From an uncultured Selenomonadales bacterium (GTDB lineage Bacteria > Bacillota > Negativicutes > Selenomonadales > Selenomonadaceae): a stretch of DNA of 40,799 bases. A program made the position numbers and the translations under genes. A model generated the notes under the pieces. The model saw only the letters and a list, made by a program, of their open reading frames with translations, was not told where the DNA came from and made no database searches. Positions within the stretch are counted from its first letter, which is position 1. Every line of letters begins with the position of its first letter. The DNA lies in the NCBI GenBank assembly GCA_937915885.1, contig CALGGP010000346.1, positions 1-40,799 on the forward strand, given 5' to 3'. Shown in pieces: positions 1 through 7,814 of this stretch.

Positions 1-187
1 GAATGAGGGGACGCCCAGTTTCGGAGGGAAAGGGAATGAGGGGACGCCCAGTTTCGGGGGGAAAGGGAATGAGGGGACGCCCAGTTTCGGAGGGAAAGGG
101 AATGAGGGGACGCCCAGTTTCGGGGGGAAAGGGAATGAGGGGACGCCCAGTTTCGGAGGGAAAGGGAATGAGGGGACGCCCAGTTTC
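1..187. repeat. 33-bp tandem repeat array, about 5.7 copies
   Basis: Copies begin at 1, 34, 67, 100, 133 and 166. Copies 1, 3 and 5 carry TTTCGGAGGG and copies 2 and 4 carry TTTCGGGGGG, so the array also has a 66-bp higher-order period. The last copy breaks off at 187 and runs into 14 consecutive G (190-203) followed by five C (204-208), an unusual junction that may be an assembly error. The unit is a multiple of three, so one frame stays open across it, but the predicted peptide is only the repeat and I do not call it a gene. The window starts inside the array, so true copy number is unknown. Confidence 0.95.
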
Positions 188-329
188 AAGGGGGGGGGGG
201 GGGCCCCCGGTAGGTAAAGTTTTTAACGAACGTCGTGACCGCGCCCCCCACTTTTCTTTCGCACAAACTCCCTAAAATTGTAGCGAAATCACGATAATTT
301 TGATATATTATACATGGGAGGGGATAATC

Positions 330-740
330 ATGAAGATCGCGGCGTTAGAGCGTATTCAAAAATTGCGCGGGGAGATAGACAAATGTGTTGAACGTGAGGC
401 AGAATTGCGCGCGGCGGCGGAAAAAACGACATCTCTTTTATCCGGCATGCCGATCGCAACACCTAGCGCCTATTCGCGCGTTGAAGAGTATTCGTTGAAA
501 ATATATCAAATTCAAGAAACACGGCGACGTTTGGAATTTGCTTTGGTCGCCGCGAAAGTCGATTTTTCGGAGTACATGACAAGCACCATTGAAAACAAAA
601 ATATCAGGCAAGTTATTCGGAAGCGCTACTTTGAAGGAAAAAGCTGGCGCGCGATCAGCGCGGAAATGTATTACTCGACGCGGCAATTATTGCGGTTTAA
701 TCGCGAGGGACTTCGCCGTCTTGAAGTTTTTAACTCTTAA
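330..740 (+). CDS. ArpU/sigma-region-4-like phage regulator
   Basis: A 136-residue, highly charged protein. The first 90 residues look helical and partly coiled-coil. The last 45 hold a helix-turn-helix resembling sigma factor region 4: an IRQVIRKRYFEGKSW segment, then ISAEMYYSTRQLLRF. This matches the DUF1492/ArpU/RinA-type proteins that many Firmicutes phages encode just before the terminase, where they activate late transcription. ATG 330 is chosen over the upstream TTG 300 because GGGAGGGG at 316-323 lies just before it. Position directly ahead of the packaging genes supports a late-gene activator role, which is inferred. Confidence 0.75.
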   Translation: MKIAALERIQKLRGEIDKCVEREAELRAAAEKTTSLLSGMPIATPSAYSRVEEYSLKIYQIQETRRRLEFALVAAKVDFSEYMTSTIENKNIRQVIRKRYFEGKSWRAISAEMYYSTRQLLRFNREGLRRLEVFNS

Positions 741-811
741 AAGTTGTCCGTCAATGTCGCTTTCGTAAATGCTAATATATAGAATGAAAGGTATCGCGGC
801 GAAACAGTCTA

Positions 812-836
812 CTGCCGACAGGCAGAATTTTTTTTT
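812..836 (+). terminator. Short hairpin plus T9 before 849 gene
   Basis: CTGCC (812-816) and GGCAG (821-825) form a 5-bp stem with a GACA loop, followed by nine T (828-836). The stem is short, so termination may be partial. The T tract ends just before the ribosome-binding site GGAGAGG of the next gene, so this could also act as an attenuator. Confidence 0.45.
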
Positions 837-848
837 GGAGAGGTAAAA

Positions 849-2156
849 ATGTTCATAGGCTCAATCAATCCTGATACTCGAGTGCTCGTGGAGTCATTGA
901 TACCCGAGTTTGACGGCTTGCCTGTTTTTGTCGGCTGTAGCGGGAACTTTACGATCGAACGACTCCTGGCAAATCACGGAATAACAAATGTCACCAGCAA
1001 TGATGTATCGCTGTATTCGACGGCGATCGGGTGCCATTTGACACGGCGGAAACTGCATATTGGAATAAGTGATGAGAACTTTGCTTGGCTGGAGCAATAC
1101 ATGCAAGATGGAGAATCGCAGATAGCAACGTTGCTGCTTTGCAGTGAGTATTTCAAATTCGTCTATAATGACTTGCCGTATTATATTCGGCAGGCAGGGG
1201 CATATCGCAATCAATTCGACAAGCTCTTTCAAAAGACCGTGGCGCGCGTCCGTGATCGGCTTGGGGCGTTGACGATCAAAGATTATTTTTGCGGCGACGT
1301 GTTGAAATACCTTGACGCCGTGCCGGAGGAATCGGTTTTTTTGTCGTTCCCGCCGACATATACGGGCGGCTATGAAAAGTTGTATGCGCGGATCGAAGAA
1401 ATATTTGCATGGGATAAACCTGTTTATGAAGTTTTTTCCGAGGCAAGCTTTGAGATATTAAAGATGGAGATGAAGAAGAAAAAAAAATGGGTAACGTTGC
1501 GTGATGAGCCGGACCCCAAAGACGCAGAATTTTTGATCGCCGAGTTCCAGCCCGCATCGACCACGCGCACAGTTTGTGTGTACAGCAATATCAAAACGAA
1601 GTGCAGGATATCAAAGCCGCAAAAGTTATTTGCTCCGGTGATGATCGAGCGTGCTCTAGGCGAACTGACGGGGAATTTAAAGTTGGCGCGGCTGACGGTT
1701 GAACAGATGAACACATTACGCAGTGAATATATGTCGCGGTCGATTGATTTTCCCGCCGTGGCCGACGTTGTGATCGGGATATGCGACAATGATAAGTTAC
1801 TCGGTGTATTGGGGATCAAGAAAGTCTCGCCGTATTACAGGAGTCTTGCGGACGTGTACATGGTCGCGGACTTTTGTGTTGGACCTTCGATTTACAAGAG
1901 GCTGTCAAAATTGGTTTTATGCGTGGCACTCACGACCGATGTAAAAAAAATATTGGAGGCAGAATTTCAATACCCCGTCAAAAAGATTTTTACAACGGTA
2001 TTCACGAAAAAGGCAGTGTCGATGAAATACCGAGGTTTGTTCGAGTTGTTCAACAAGAAGGAAAAAGGCGACGCGTTAAATTATGTGGCAGAAACAGGGC
2101 GTTGGACGTTGAAGGAGGCGTTTGAATTTTGGAAGGAGAAATACGGGGATTGCTAA
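849..2156 (+). CDS. Methyltransferase-like / GNAT-like fusion, DNA-modification candidate
   Basis: A 435-residue protein in two parts. The N-terminal half resembles SAM-dependent adenine methyltransferases: a glycine motif GCSGNFTIERLL at residues 29-40, an acidic pair ND at 51-52, and FPPTYTGGYE near 167-176 where active enzymes have DPPY. The lost Asp/Asn suggests it is not a normal methylase. The C-terminal part (about 297-435) has a beta-rich core including GICDNDKLLGVLGI and ends with SMKYRG and a Trp-containing helix. To me this recalls GNAT-fold Mom-like DNA modification proteins, but that is a weak match made by eye. Similar phage proteins are sometimes labelled putative antirestriction adenine methyltransferases. 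The strong SD GGAGAGG fixes ATG 849. It overlaps the ParB-like gene that follows. Confidence 0.6.
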   Translation: MFIGSINPDTRVLVESLIPEFDGLPVFVGCSGNFTIERLLANHGITNVTSNDVSLYSTAIGCHLTRRKLHIGISDENFAWLEQYMQDGESQIATLLLCSEYFKFVYNDLPYYIRQAGAYRNQFDKLFQKTVARVRDRLGALTIKDYFCGDVLKYLDAVPEESVFLSFPPTYTGGYEKLYARIEEIFAWDKPVYEVFSEASFEILKMEMKKKKKWVTLRDEPDPKDAEFLIAEFQPASTTRTVCVYSNIKTKCRISKPQKLFAPVMIERALGELTGNLKLARLTVEQMNTLRSEYMSRSIDFPAVADVVIGICDNDKLLGVLGIKKVSPYYRSLADVYMVADFCVGPSIYKRLSKLVLCVALTTDVKKILEAEFQYPVKKIFTTVFTKKAVSMKYRGLFELFNKKEKGDALNYVAETGRWTLKEAFEFWKEKYGDC

Positions 2157-3094
2157 ACAACGGATATGAATTGGCAGAGGTAGACGTCGGCGATTTTGAA
2201 TTTCTCGAGAAAAATGCGCGGTACATGACGAATTACATGTTCAACAATTTGGTAGAGAACATCAAAAAAGACGGGACGCTGACGTCGGTTCCGCTGTGCT
2301 ACAAGCACGACGGCAAGTATAAAATATTGTCGGGCAATCACCGAGTGAAGGCGGCGATGGAAGCGGGGCTGACAAAATTATTGGTAATGTATACGGAAAA
2401 GCCTCTAAGTCGAGCGGAGCAAGTCGCGATCGCCTTGAGTCATAATTCGATCGAAGGTAAAGATGATCTCGTTCTGTTGAAGGAGTTGTGGTCTGAGATT
2501 GACTCGGTCGATTTAAAGAAATACTCGGGGCTTGACGACAAAACACTATGGGAGATGGACAAAAGCGAATTGCAGTCGTTGACTGAATTTCATTTGGAGT
2601 ATAAGACGCAAACGTTTTTGTTTTTGCCGGAAGAAGCGGATCGTTTAAAAAATGTGTTTGAAAACGCCCTCTCCTTAGTTCACAAAGACAAGGTCGCCTA
2701 TGCCAATAGGTTGCAGGATTTTGACCGCTTTATTGATGCGCAATCGAAGATACAGAATGCGTATGATGTCAAAAACAGCGCGGTCGTGATGATGTTGATG
2801 CTCGATATGTTTGAAAGACATCTCGAGGAATTGCAAGAAGGCTATATCGACGGCGACGAGGTAAAACACAAAAAGAATGTACCGATCGCGAGCGTCCTCG
2901 GGAATGATCTTATCCCCGCTTCGATCGCTTTGTTGTTAAAGAAGGCAATCGACAAGATGATCGACAAAGGCGAAGTAAAGAAAAAGAACAAGGCAGAAGC
3001 AATAAAATTAATGGCGGAAAAATATTTGGAAGGAGAACATCATGGCAAGAAAGGGCGAAGCAGCAAACTGGCTGACGGGCGAGAACCTAAATAA
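2150..3094 (+). CDS. ParB/sulfiredoxin-fold protein (IbrB-like)
   Basis: About 314 residues. The N-terminal 100 carry the ParB/Srx fold signature: VENIKKDGTLTSVPL, then KYKILSGNHRVKAAMEAG, where GNHR is the nucleotide-binding motif. The rest is helical and ends in a Lys-rich tail. No ParA gene is present, so chromosome-style partitioning is unlikely. Phage ParB-domain proteins are often ATPase/nuclease or DNA-modification partners, and E. coli IbrB (ParB-like) works with IbrA (PAPS-reductase family); such an enzyme is encoded here at 6042. The start is uncertain: TTG 2150 follows GGAAGGAG (2131-2138) and gives a 7-bp overlap; TTG 2129 follows GAAGGAGG and is also possible. Confidence 0.75.
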   Translation: MLNNGYELAEVDVGDFEFLEKNARYMTNYMFNNLVENIKKDGTLTSVPLCYKHDGKYKILSGNHRVKAAMEAGLTKLLVMYTEKPLSRAEQVAIALSHNSIEGKDDLVLLKELWSEIDSVDLKKYSGLDDKTLWEMDKSELQSLTEFHLEYKTQTFLFLPEEADRLKNVFENALSLVHKDKVAYANRLQDFDRFIDAQSKIQNAYDVKNSAVVMMLMLDMFERHLEELQEGYIDGDEVKHKKNVPIASVLGNDLIPASIALLLKKAIDKMIDKGEVKKKNKAEAIKLMAEKYLEGEHHGKKGRSSKLADGREPK

Positions 3095-3461
3095 AGTATG
3101 CGAATGGGTAGCAAACGGCTTGACGGACAAGCAATTAGCAAAGAATATGAGTATATCGGAATCGACTTTTTACAAGTGGAAAAATCAATACCCTGACTTC
3201 GCGACGGCATTATCGGAGGCGAAAGAAAAACCGAAGATGGAACTTGAAAACGCGATGTTCAAGCTGGCGACGGGCAAGATGCAGATCGAAGAAACAAAAA
3301 CAACCCTCGATCCTCAAACACAGCGTGTGACCAAAATCGACAGGGTAAAAAAGCAGTTGCCGCCGAATGCGCAAGTGCAAATGTTTTTGGCGCGAGCGTG
3401 GATGCCCGAGAAATATAAAGAAGAACGAATGACGGACATGGATGATCTTATTGGAGGTTGA
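3042..3461 (+). CDS. HTH protein, small-terminase candidate
   Basis: A 139-residue protein whose N-terminal region has a transposase-type helix-turn-helix: GLTDKQLAKNMSISESTFYKWK at about 28-49. An acidic/basic helix follows, then a C-terminal segment ending in ARAWMPEKYKEER. This layout is common in phage small terminase subunits that bind the packaging start site. It overlaps the ParB-like gene by 53 bp and has SD GGAAGGAG before ATG 3042. A second small-terminase candidate of P27 type lies directly before the large terminase, so this one may instead be a DNA-binding regulator of packaging or modification. Confidence 0.65.
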   Translation: MARKGEAANWLTGENLNKVCEWVANGLTDKQLAKNMSISESTFYKWKNQYPDFATALSEAKEKPKMELENAMFKLATGKMQIEETKTTLDPQTQRVTKIDRVKKQLPPNAQVQMFLARAWMPEKYKEERMTDMDDLIGG

Positions 3462-3466
3462 CAGCG

Positions 3467-3880
3467 ATGCTGATGCGCCAATGTATTTGCGGACAAATGG
3501 TAAAGCAGGGCAAGAAATGTCCGGTGTGCTCGAAAAAATATCAGAAACAATACGATCGGACGAAACGAGACAAAGGGCGCGCGGCGTTTTATCACAGCGT
3601 GAATTGGAAACGAATAGCGGAGGCAATAAAGGCGCGTGCAAGCGGTCTTGACGAATACGAACTTGCACACGGCAGAGTAGTGCGCGGGACGATAGTGCAT
3701 CACATCGAGCCGCTGTCTGAACGCCCCGATCTGGGATTGGATATGCGCAATCTGATATACGTGTCGGACTTGACGCATCAGATAGTGCACGCGGAGTATG
3801 GAAAAGGAGAGGCGGCCTGCGCGCGAATGAAAGAAAAATTGCGTGAGGCAGTGCCGCCGTTCGGCAAATTTTTTGTATGA
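3467..3880 (+). CDS. HNH endonuclease
   Basis: A 137-residue protein. A zinc-ribbon pattern CxC...CPVC occupies residues 6-21. The HNH core is VHHIEPLSERPDLGLDMRN near 80-98, followed by a conserved H in THQIVHAEY. ATG 3467 is chosen over TTG 3458 because TTGGAGG (3451-3457) sits nine bases before it. HNH proteins encoded beside the terminase of HK97-like cos phages are needed with the terminase for cutting the packaging site, so a cos mechanism is plausible here. Position between the two small-terminase candidates and the large subunit fits that role. Confidence 0.9.
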   Translation: MLMRQCICGQMVKQGKKCPVCSKKYQKQYDRTKRDKGRAAFYHSVNWKRIAEAIKARASGLDEYELAHGRVVRGTIVHHIEPLSERPDLGLDMRNLIYVSDLTHQIVHAEYGKGEAACARMKEKLREAVPPFGKFFV

Positions 3881-3892
3881 GGAGGCTTGGGC

Positions 3893-4315
3893 ATGGGACG
3901 AACGCGAAAAGCAGTCGAGACGAACAGAAAGCATCTGACGAAGGCAGAAAAACAAGAGCGATTAGATTCTGAACTGGGCAACAGAGTCGGGCGAGACGAA
4001 TTGACTTCGGAGGGCTTGTTGACGGCGGTCGGGCAAGCAGAGTTCGATCGGCTGATAAAGCAGGCGACGTGGTTAGACAACATAGCGCGAAACGAATTGA
4101 TCACGTATTGTTTTTGTTGGGAACGAGCGCGCGCGATAATGGAGGCGGGCAAGCGGAAAATCCTATCGGATCATTCCCGTCGTGCGTTTAGAGACTACAC
4201 AGGCGAGATGCGGGCGATAAGTTTGAAGTTAGGGCTGTCGTCGACGGATCGATTGCGTTTGGCGGCGCCGGCGAAAGAGCCCAAGCCGAATAAATTTCTT
4301 AAGCACCTAAAATGA
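3893..4315 (+). CDS. terS: P27-family small terminase subunit
   Basis: A 140-residue protein with the P27 small-terminase pattern: a charged N-terminus, a helical middle (LTAVGQAEFDRLIKQATWLD and the helix after it), and a C-terminal segment LSSTDRLRLAAPAKEPKPNK typical of the family. It recognises phage DNA for packaging together with the large subunit. ATG 3893 follows GAGGAGG at 3879-3885; the upstream TTG 3887 is too close to this site. Its end overlaps the large terminase start by four bases (ATGA), indicating translational coupling. Confidence 0.8.
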   Translation: MGRTRKAVETNRKHLTKAEKQERLDSELGNRVGRDELTSEGLLTAVGQAEFDRLIKQATWLDNIARNELITYCFCWERARAIMEAGKRKILSDHSRRAFRDYTGEMRAISLKLGLSSTDRLRLAAPAKEPKPNKFLKHLK

Positions 4316-6045
4316 AGGATCGGACATCGGAATATGCGCGGCGCGTGATTGAAGGCAAAGAATTGACGGGGCACAGCGAATATTTAGCGTGCAAGCGGCA
4401 TCTTGACGATATGCACCGCGCGGACTTCGAGTATAAATTCGACGCGGCGGAGGCAGAGTACCATATCGGCATAGCGAATGAATTGACGTTGGGCGAGGGG
4501 CAAGATGTAAAGCCGTTGACGTTGCGCGGATTTCAAAATTTCATAGTCGGCAGTCTATTCGGCTGGCGGCGAAAGCGATCGAAGGAACGGCGGTTCCGCG
4601 AGGCGTATATCCAAATGGGGCGGCAAAACGGGAAGTCGCTGTTGGCGGGCGTGATGGCGAATGACTTTGCATCGTTCAGCGGCTACCAGTACGGACGAAT
4701 ATTGTTGACGGCGACGAAACAAGAGCAGGCAAACATCGTATGGGACGAGATACATAAATTTATCCGCAGTGATCCCGAGTTATCGGAGTTATATAGGGTA
4801 AAGAAATACATACGGACGATAGAAAGCAAAGTGACGGGAACGACGATCCGCGCGATCGGTCGTGACACGAAAACGACGGACGGCTTCCGTTCCGTGTTGG
4901 CAGTGACTGATGAATTGCACGCCCACCCAACGAACGACATGTATCAGCTGATGCTCGACGGACAGGTAGGAGTGGATAGCGCGCTGATATTGGCGATAAC
5001 GACTTCGGGCTTTGACTTGACTTATCCTTGCTATGAGCATTACAAGTTTTGCAAGCGAGTGTTGAGCGGAGCGATCGCGAAGGAGACGCTGTTCGTGTAC
5101 ATAGCGGAGCTCGACGACGACGATGATATATGGGAGCCGTCGAATTGGGCGAAAGCAAATCCTCTGCAGTTACGCAATCCTGACGGCTCGCTCAATCAAG
5201 AAATGGTCGCGCGGATAGCGGAAAAAGCAATCGACGCAAAGGAAAAGCAGGGCGAGGAACTGAAAAATTTCCTGACGAAGACGCTCAACCAATGGGTGAC
5301 GTGGTCGGGCGGGATCTTCGTCGATGCGGAGAAATGGGCGGCGTGCGGCACCGCGCGGACGATAGAAGAAATGCGCGGGCGTGATTGCTATCTGGGCGTC
5401 GACCTGTCGAGCGGCGGCGATTTGACATCGATCGCATTGGTATTCGCGCTTGAAAATGATCGTGCATATGTATGGTCGCATTCGTTTATGCCGGAGCTAA
5501 GACTGCTCGAACACGAGAGGACGGACGACGCGCCATATCGGATATGGAAGAAACAAGGATTGCTGACGCTGACGAGCGGGCTTTACGGGATCAAGACCGA
5601 GTATCGCGCGGTGATAGAATACATTCGGAAATTGATCGCGGATTATGACTTGCGGATATTGGGTTGCGGTTACGATTCGCATAATGCGGCGGCGTTTCTG
5701 GCGGATCTCGAAGAAATATTAGACTGTGATCTGATCGAAGTAAAACAGTCGGCGCGAGCGCTCAACGATCCAACGGTCGATTTTCAGCTCGGAGTGAAAG
5801 CGGGCTTGATTGAATACGACAAGGCGAATGCGTTAATGACGTGGAGCGTGATCAACGCGACGACGGTCGCCAACAGCTTTGACGAGATCAAGATCGAGAA
5901 AAAGACGATGACGAAAAGAATAGACGCGGTCGACGCAATCATCGATGCGTATAAATTATACTTTGAAGTCAAGAGGGAGCCGAACGGAGAAGAGGCAGTG
6001 CAAATCTTTCTAGATGCGCTGCAGAGGGGCGGAGTCACAAAATGA
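4312..6045 (+). CDS. terL: Terminase large subunit
   Basis: A 577-residue DNA packaging motor of the Terminase_1 type. The ATPase has a Walker A GRQNGKS at 103-109, with a coupling segment LLTATKQEQA near 131-140, and a Walker B VLAVTDE at 195-201. The nuclease domain shows LGVDLSSGGDLTS at 361-373 with Asp364 and Asp370, GCGYDSHNAA with Asp454, and RIDAVDAIIDAY near 536-547, consistent with an RNase H-fold metal site. It starts in an ATGA overlap with the small subunit and ends in an ATGA overlap with the next gene. Length and all key residues look complete. Confidence 0.97.
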   Translation: MKDRTSEYARRVIEGKELTGHSEYLACKRHLDDMHRADFEYKFDAAEAEYHIGIANELTLGEGQDVKPLTLRGFQNFIVGSLFGWRRKRSKERRFREAYIQMGRQNGKSLLAGVMANDFASFSGYQYGRILLTATKQEQANIVWDEIHKFIRSDPELSELYRVKKYIRTIESKVTGTTIRAIGRDTKTTDGFRSVLAVTDELHAHPTNDMYQLMLDGQVGVDSALILAITTSGFDLTYPCYEHYKFCKRVLSGAIAKETLFVYIAELDDDDDIWEPSNWAKANPLQLRNPDGSLNQEMVARIAEKAIDAKEKQGEELKNFLTKTLNQWVTWSGGIFVDAEKWAACGTARTIEEMRGRDCYLGVDLSSGGDLTSIALVFALENDRAYVWSHSFMPELRLLEHERTDDAPYRIWKKQGLLTLTSGLYGIKTEYRAVIEYIRKLIADYDLRILGCGYDSHNAAAFLADLEEILDCDLIEVKQSARALNDPTVDFQLGVKAGLIEYDKANALMTWSVINATTVANSFDEIKIEKKTMTKRIDAVDAIIDAYKLYFEVKREPNGEEAVQIFLDALQRGGVTK

Positions 6046-6971
6046 TAAAACTCAAGCATACGACCGAGGAATTGAAACGACTGCAGGCGTTGCCGCTTGC
6101 TGATAAAGTAGCGCTGTCATTGGTGCGAATTGTCGAGTGGTATGAACATTGGGGCGGCAAGGTCAATGTAAATTACAGCGGAGGTAAGGATTCGACTGTT
6201 CTGTTGCATCTCGTGAGGAGCATTTATCCTGACGTGCCTGCCGTATTTCTCGACACGGGCATGGAACTTCCCACAGCAAGAAAGTTTGTACTCGAAACGC
6301 CGAATGTAGTTTGCCTTAAGCCGCCGATGAATTTTCGACAGGTGATCGAAACTTACGGTTGGGTGTTCCCGTCGAAAGCAGTTGCAAAATATGTCAGCGA
6401 TGCGCGTAAAGGCGTGAAATACGCTATGATGATATTGGAAGGCAAAACTGCCGACGGAACGCCTTCGTGTTTCTATCGCGACAGATATGCGCGTTGGAAA
6501 TATCTAGTTGATGCGCCGTTTAAAATCAGTGATATGTGTTGCAAGGTGATGAAAGAAAAACCGTTGGATACCTATCATAAAGAGACGGGACGAAACCCTT
6601 ATATCGGATTGTTAGCGTCCGAAAGTCTCCGTCGACAAAATGCGTGGCAACGAACAGGTTGTAATGCCTTCGATACTGTACATCCGAACAGTAAGCCGTT
6701 GGCGTTTTGGACGGAGCAAGATATTCTAGACTATGTGAGGCGTTCGGGCTTGAAGATCGCCGACGTTTACGGCTCGATCGTCGAAGAAAACGGTCGGCTA
6801 AAAACGACGGGCGAACAGCGGACGGGCTGTATGTATTGCTTGATCGGAGCGCATCTGCATAAACCAAATCGGATACAGAGATTGAAAGAAAACGATCCTG
6901 CGCGGTATGAATACGCCATGGATCAACTGGGCATGAGAGAAGTGTTAGAATGGCTGAAAATCCCGCATTGA
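6042..6971 (+). CDS. PAPS-reductase-family PP-loop enzyme (IbrA/DndC-like)
   Basis: A 309-residue protein with the PP-loop SGGKDS at residues 46-51, the ATP-pyrophosphatase signature of PAPS reductases and relatives. Downstream is VFLDTGMELP, the usual second motif. Cysteines occur as MCCKVMKEKP and TGCMYCLIGAH, a spacing suited to an iron-sulfur cluster; the ECGLH motif of true sulfonucleotide reductases is absent. Relatives include IbrA and DndC, the latter acting in DNA phosphorothioation. It is translationally coupled to the terminase and lies close to a DNA methyltransferase and a ParB-like gene, which suggests DNA modification rather than sulfate assimilation. The exact reaction is not known. 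Confidence 0.85.
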   Translation: MIKLKHTTEELKRLQALPLADKVALSLVRIVEWYEHWGGKVNVNYSGGKDSTVLLHLVRSIYPDVPAVFLDTGMELPTARKFVLETPNVVCLKPPMNFRQVIETYGWVFPSKAVAKYVSDARKGVKYAMMILEGKTADGTPSCFYRDRYARWKYLVDAPFKISDMCCKVMKEKPLDTYHKETGRNPYIGLLASESLRRQNAWQRTGCNAFDTVHPNSKPLAFWTEQDILDYVRRSGLKIADVYGSIVEENGRLKTTGEQRTGCMYCLIGAHLHKPNRIQRLKENDPARYEYAMDQLGMREVLEWLKIPH

Positions 6972-7162
6972 AGATGTCGGCGATCGTCGATTGCGGCAGT
7001 GCAACGGTGATACTGCGCGTGCCGTTCGTGCTGGCGGCGCAAATGTTGAAGAATTGCCCCGCGAGTGATGAAAAAGAAGAATTGATGATACGAGTAAAGG
7101 CAGCCTCCGCGCGGAGCAAGGAATTTTCGAGACTGTTAAAGGACGGCATAGGAAATGATTGA
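6950..7162 (+). CDS. Small hypothetical protein in modification block
   Basis: A 70-residue protein that overlaps the PP-loop gene by 22 bp and the following methyltransferase by 8 bp, so it is probably translated from the same message. Its N-terminal half looks beta-stranded (MSAIVDCGSATVILRVP) and its C-terminal half is a charged helix. I do not recognise a family. The tight coupling on both sides is the main evidence that it is real and that it works with its neighbours. Confidence 0.6.
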   Translation: MAENPALKMSAIVDCGSATVILRVPFVLAAQMLKNCPASDEKEELMIRVKAASARSKEFSRLLKDGIGND

Positions 7163-7808
7163 CGAGGTATTGTGTGAGGATTGCCTAGAAGGAATGGACA
7201 GGATACCCGACGGGGCGGTAGACTGCATCATAACGGATCCGCCGTATTGCGTCGGTGTGTCGTCGAACGGAGTAAAGTCGTCGTGGTCGGATCACAGTCT
7301 CATCAAACCGTTCTTTGAAAAGCTGTTTTCGGAGTTCGAGCGAGTGATGAAGGCGGGAGCGTCTGTGTTCGTGCACACGGATTGGCGGACGTATCCAATC
7401 CTTTACCCGCTGTTCGTCGAGAAGTTTGCGATGCGGAATCTGATCGTATGGGATTACGAATACATCAAATGCGGGAATTTCTATAGATACAGTCACGAAC
7501 TGATAATGTTTGGGACGAAGGGGAAGGCGACGCGGCGATTTGTCGCCAATGAGCGCGACGTATGGCGGTTGCCGTGCTACAAAGTGCCCGGGCGGGAGCA
7601 CCCGTCACAAAAGCCCGTTGCATTGGTGGAGAAAATGATAGTCGACAATACGGACGAAGGCGCCGTGGTGTTTGATCCGTTTATGGGCTCGGGAACGACG
7701 GCAGTGGCGGCGATTAACACTGGGCGACACTTCATCGGATTTGAATTGAATCAGACGTATGTGGACGTCTGCAATCGGCGAATTGAAGAAGCGCATGCGA
7801 GGAGGTAA
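7155..7808 (+). CDS. Beta-class DNA methyltransferase (N4/N6)
   Basis: A 217-residue DNA methylase. The catalytic motif DPPY is at 28-31 and the SAM-binding motif DPFMGSGTT at 174-182, an order that defines the beta class of N6-adenine or N4-cytosine enzymes. HPSQKP, found just before the SAM motif in this class, is also present. Short length and lack of a partner nuclease indicate an orphan phage methylase that protects DNA or alters regulation. It starts inside the preceding small gene. Confidence 0.95.
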   Translation: MIDEVLCEDCLEGMDRIPDGAVDCIITDPPYCVGVSSNGVKSSWSDHSLIKPFFEKLFSEFERVMKAGASVFVHTDWRTYPILYPLFVEKFAMRNLIVWDYEYIKCGNFYRYSHELIMFGTKGKATRRFVANERDVWRLPCYKVPGREHPSQKPVALVEKMIVDNTDEGAVVFDPFMGSGTTAVAAINTGRHFIGFELNQTYVDVCNRRIEEAHARR

Positions 7809-7814
7809 AAATAT

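Noticed and set aside
3..275. Open frame across the left-end repeats (11-residue repeats)
   Set aside because: Open only because the unit is 33 bp; no SD, and the peptide is pure repeat.
278..309. Promoter TTGTAG...TATATT before the first gene
   Set aside because: The spacer is 20 bp, too long for confidence.
1874..2125. Second frame in the end of the 849 gene
   Set aside because: Shadow of the main frame with no start signal.
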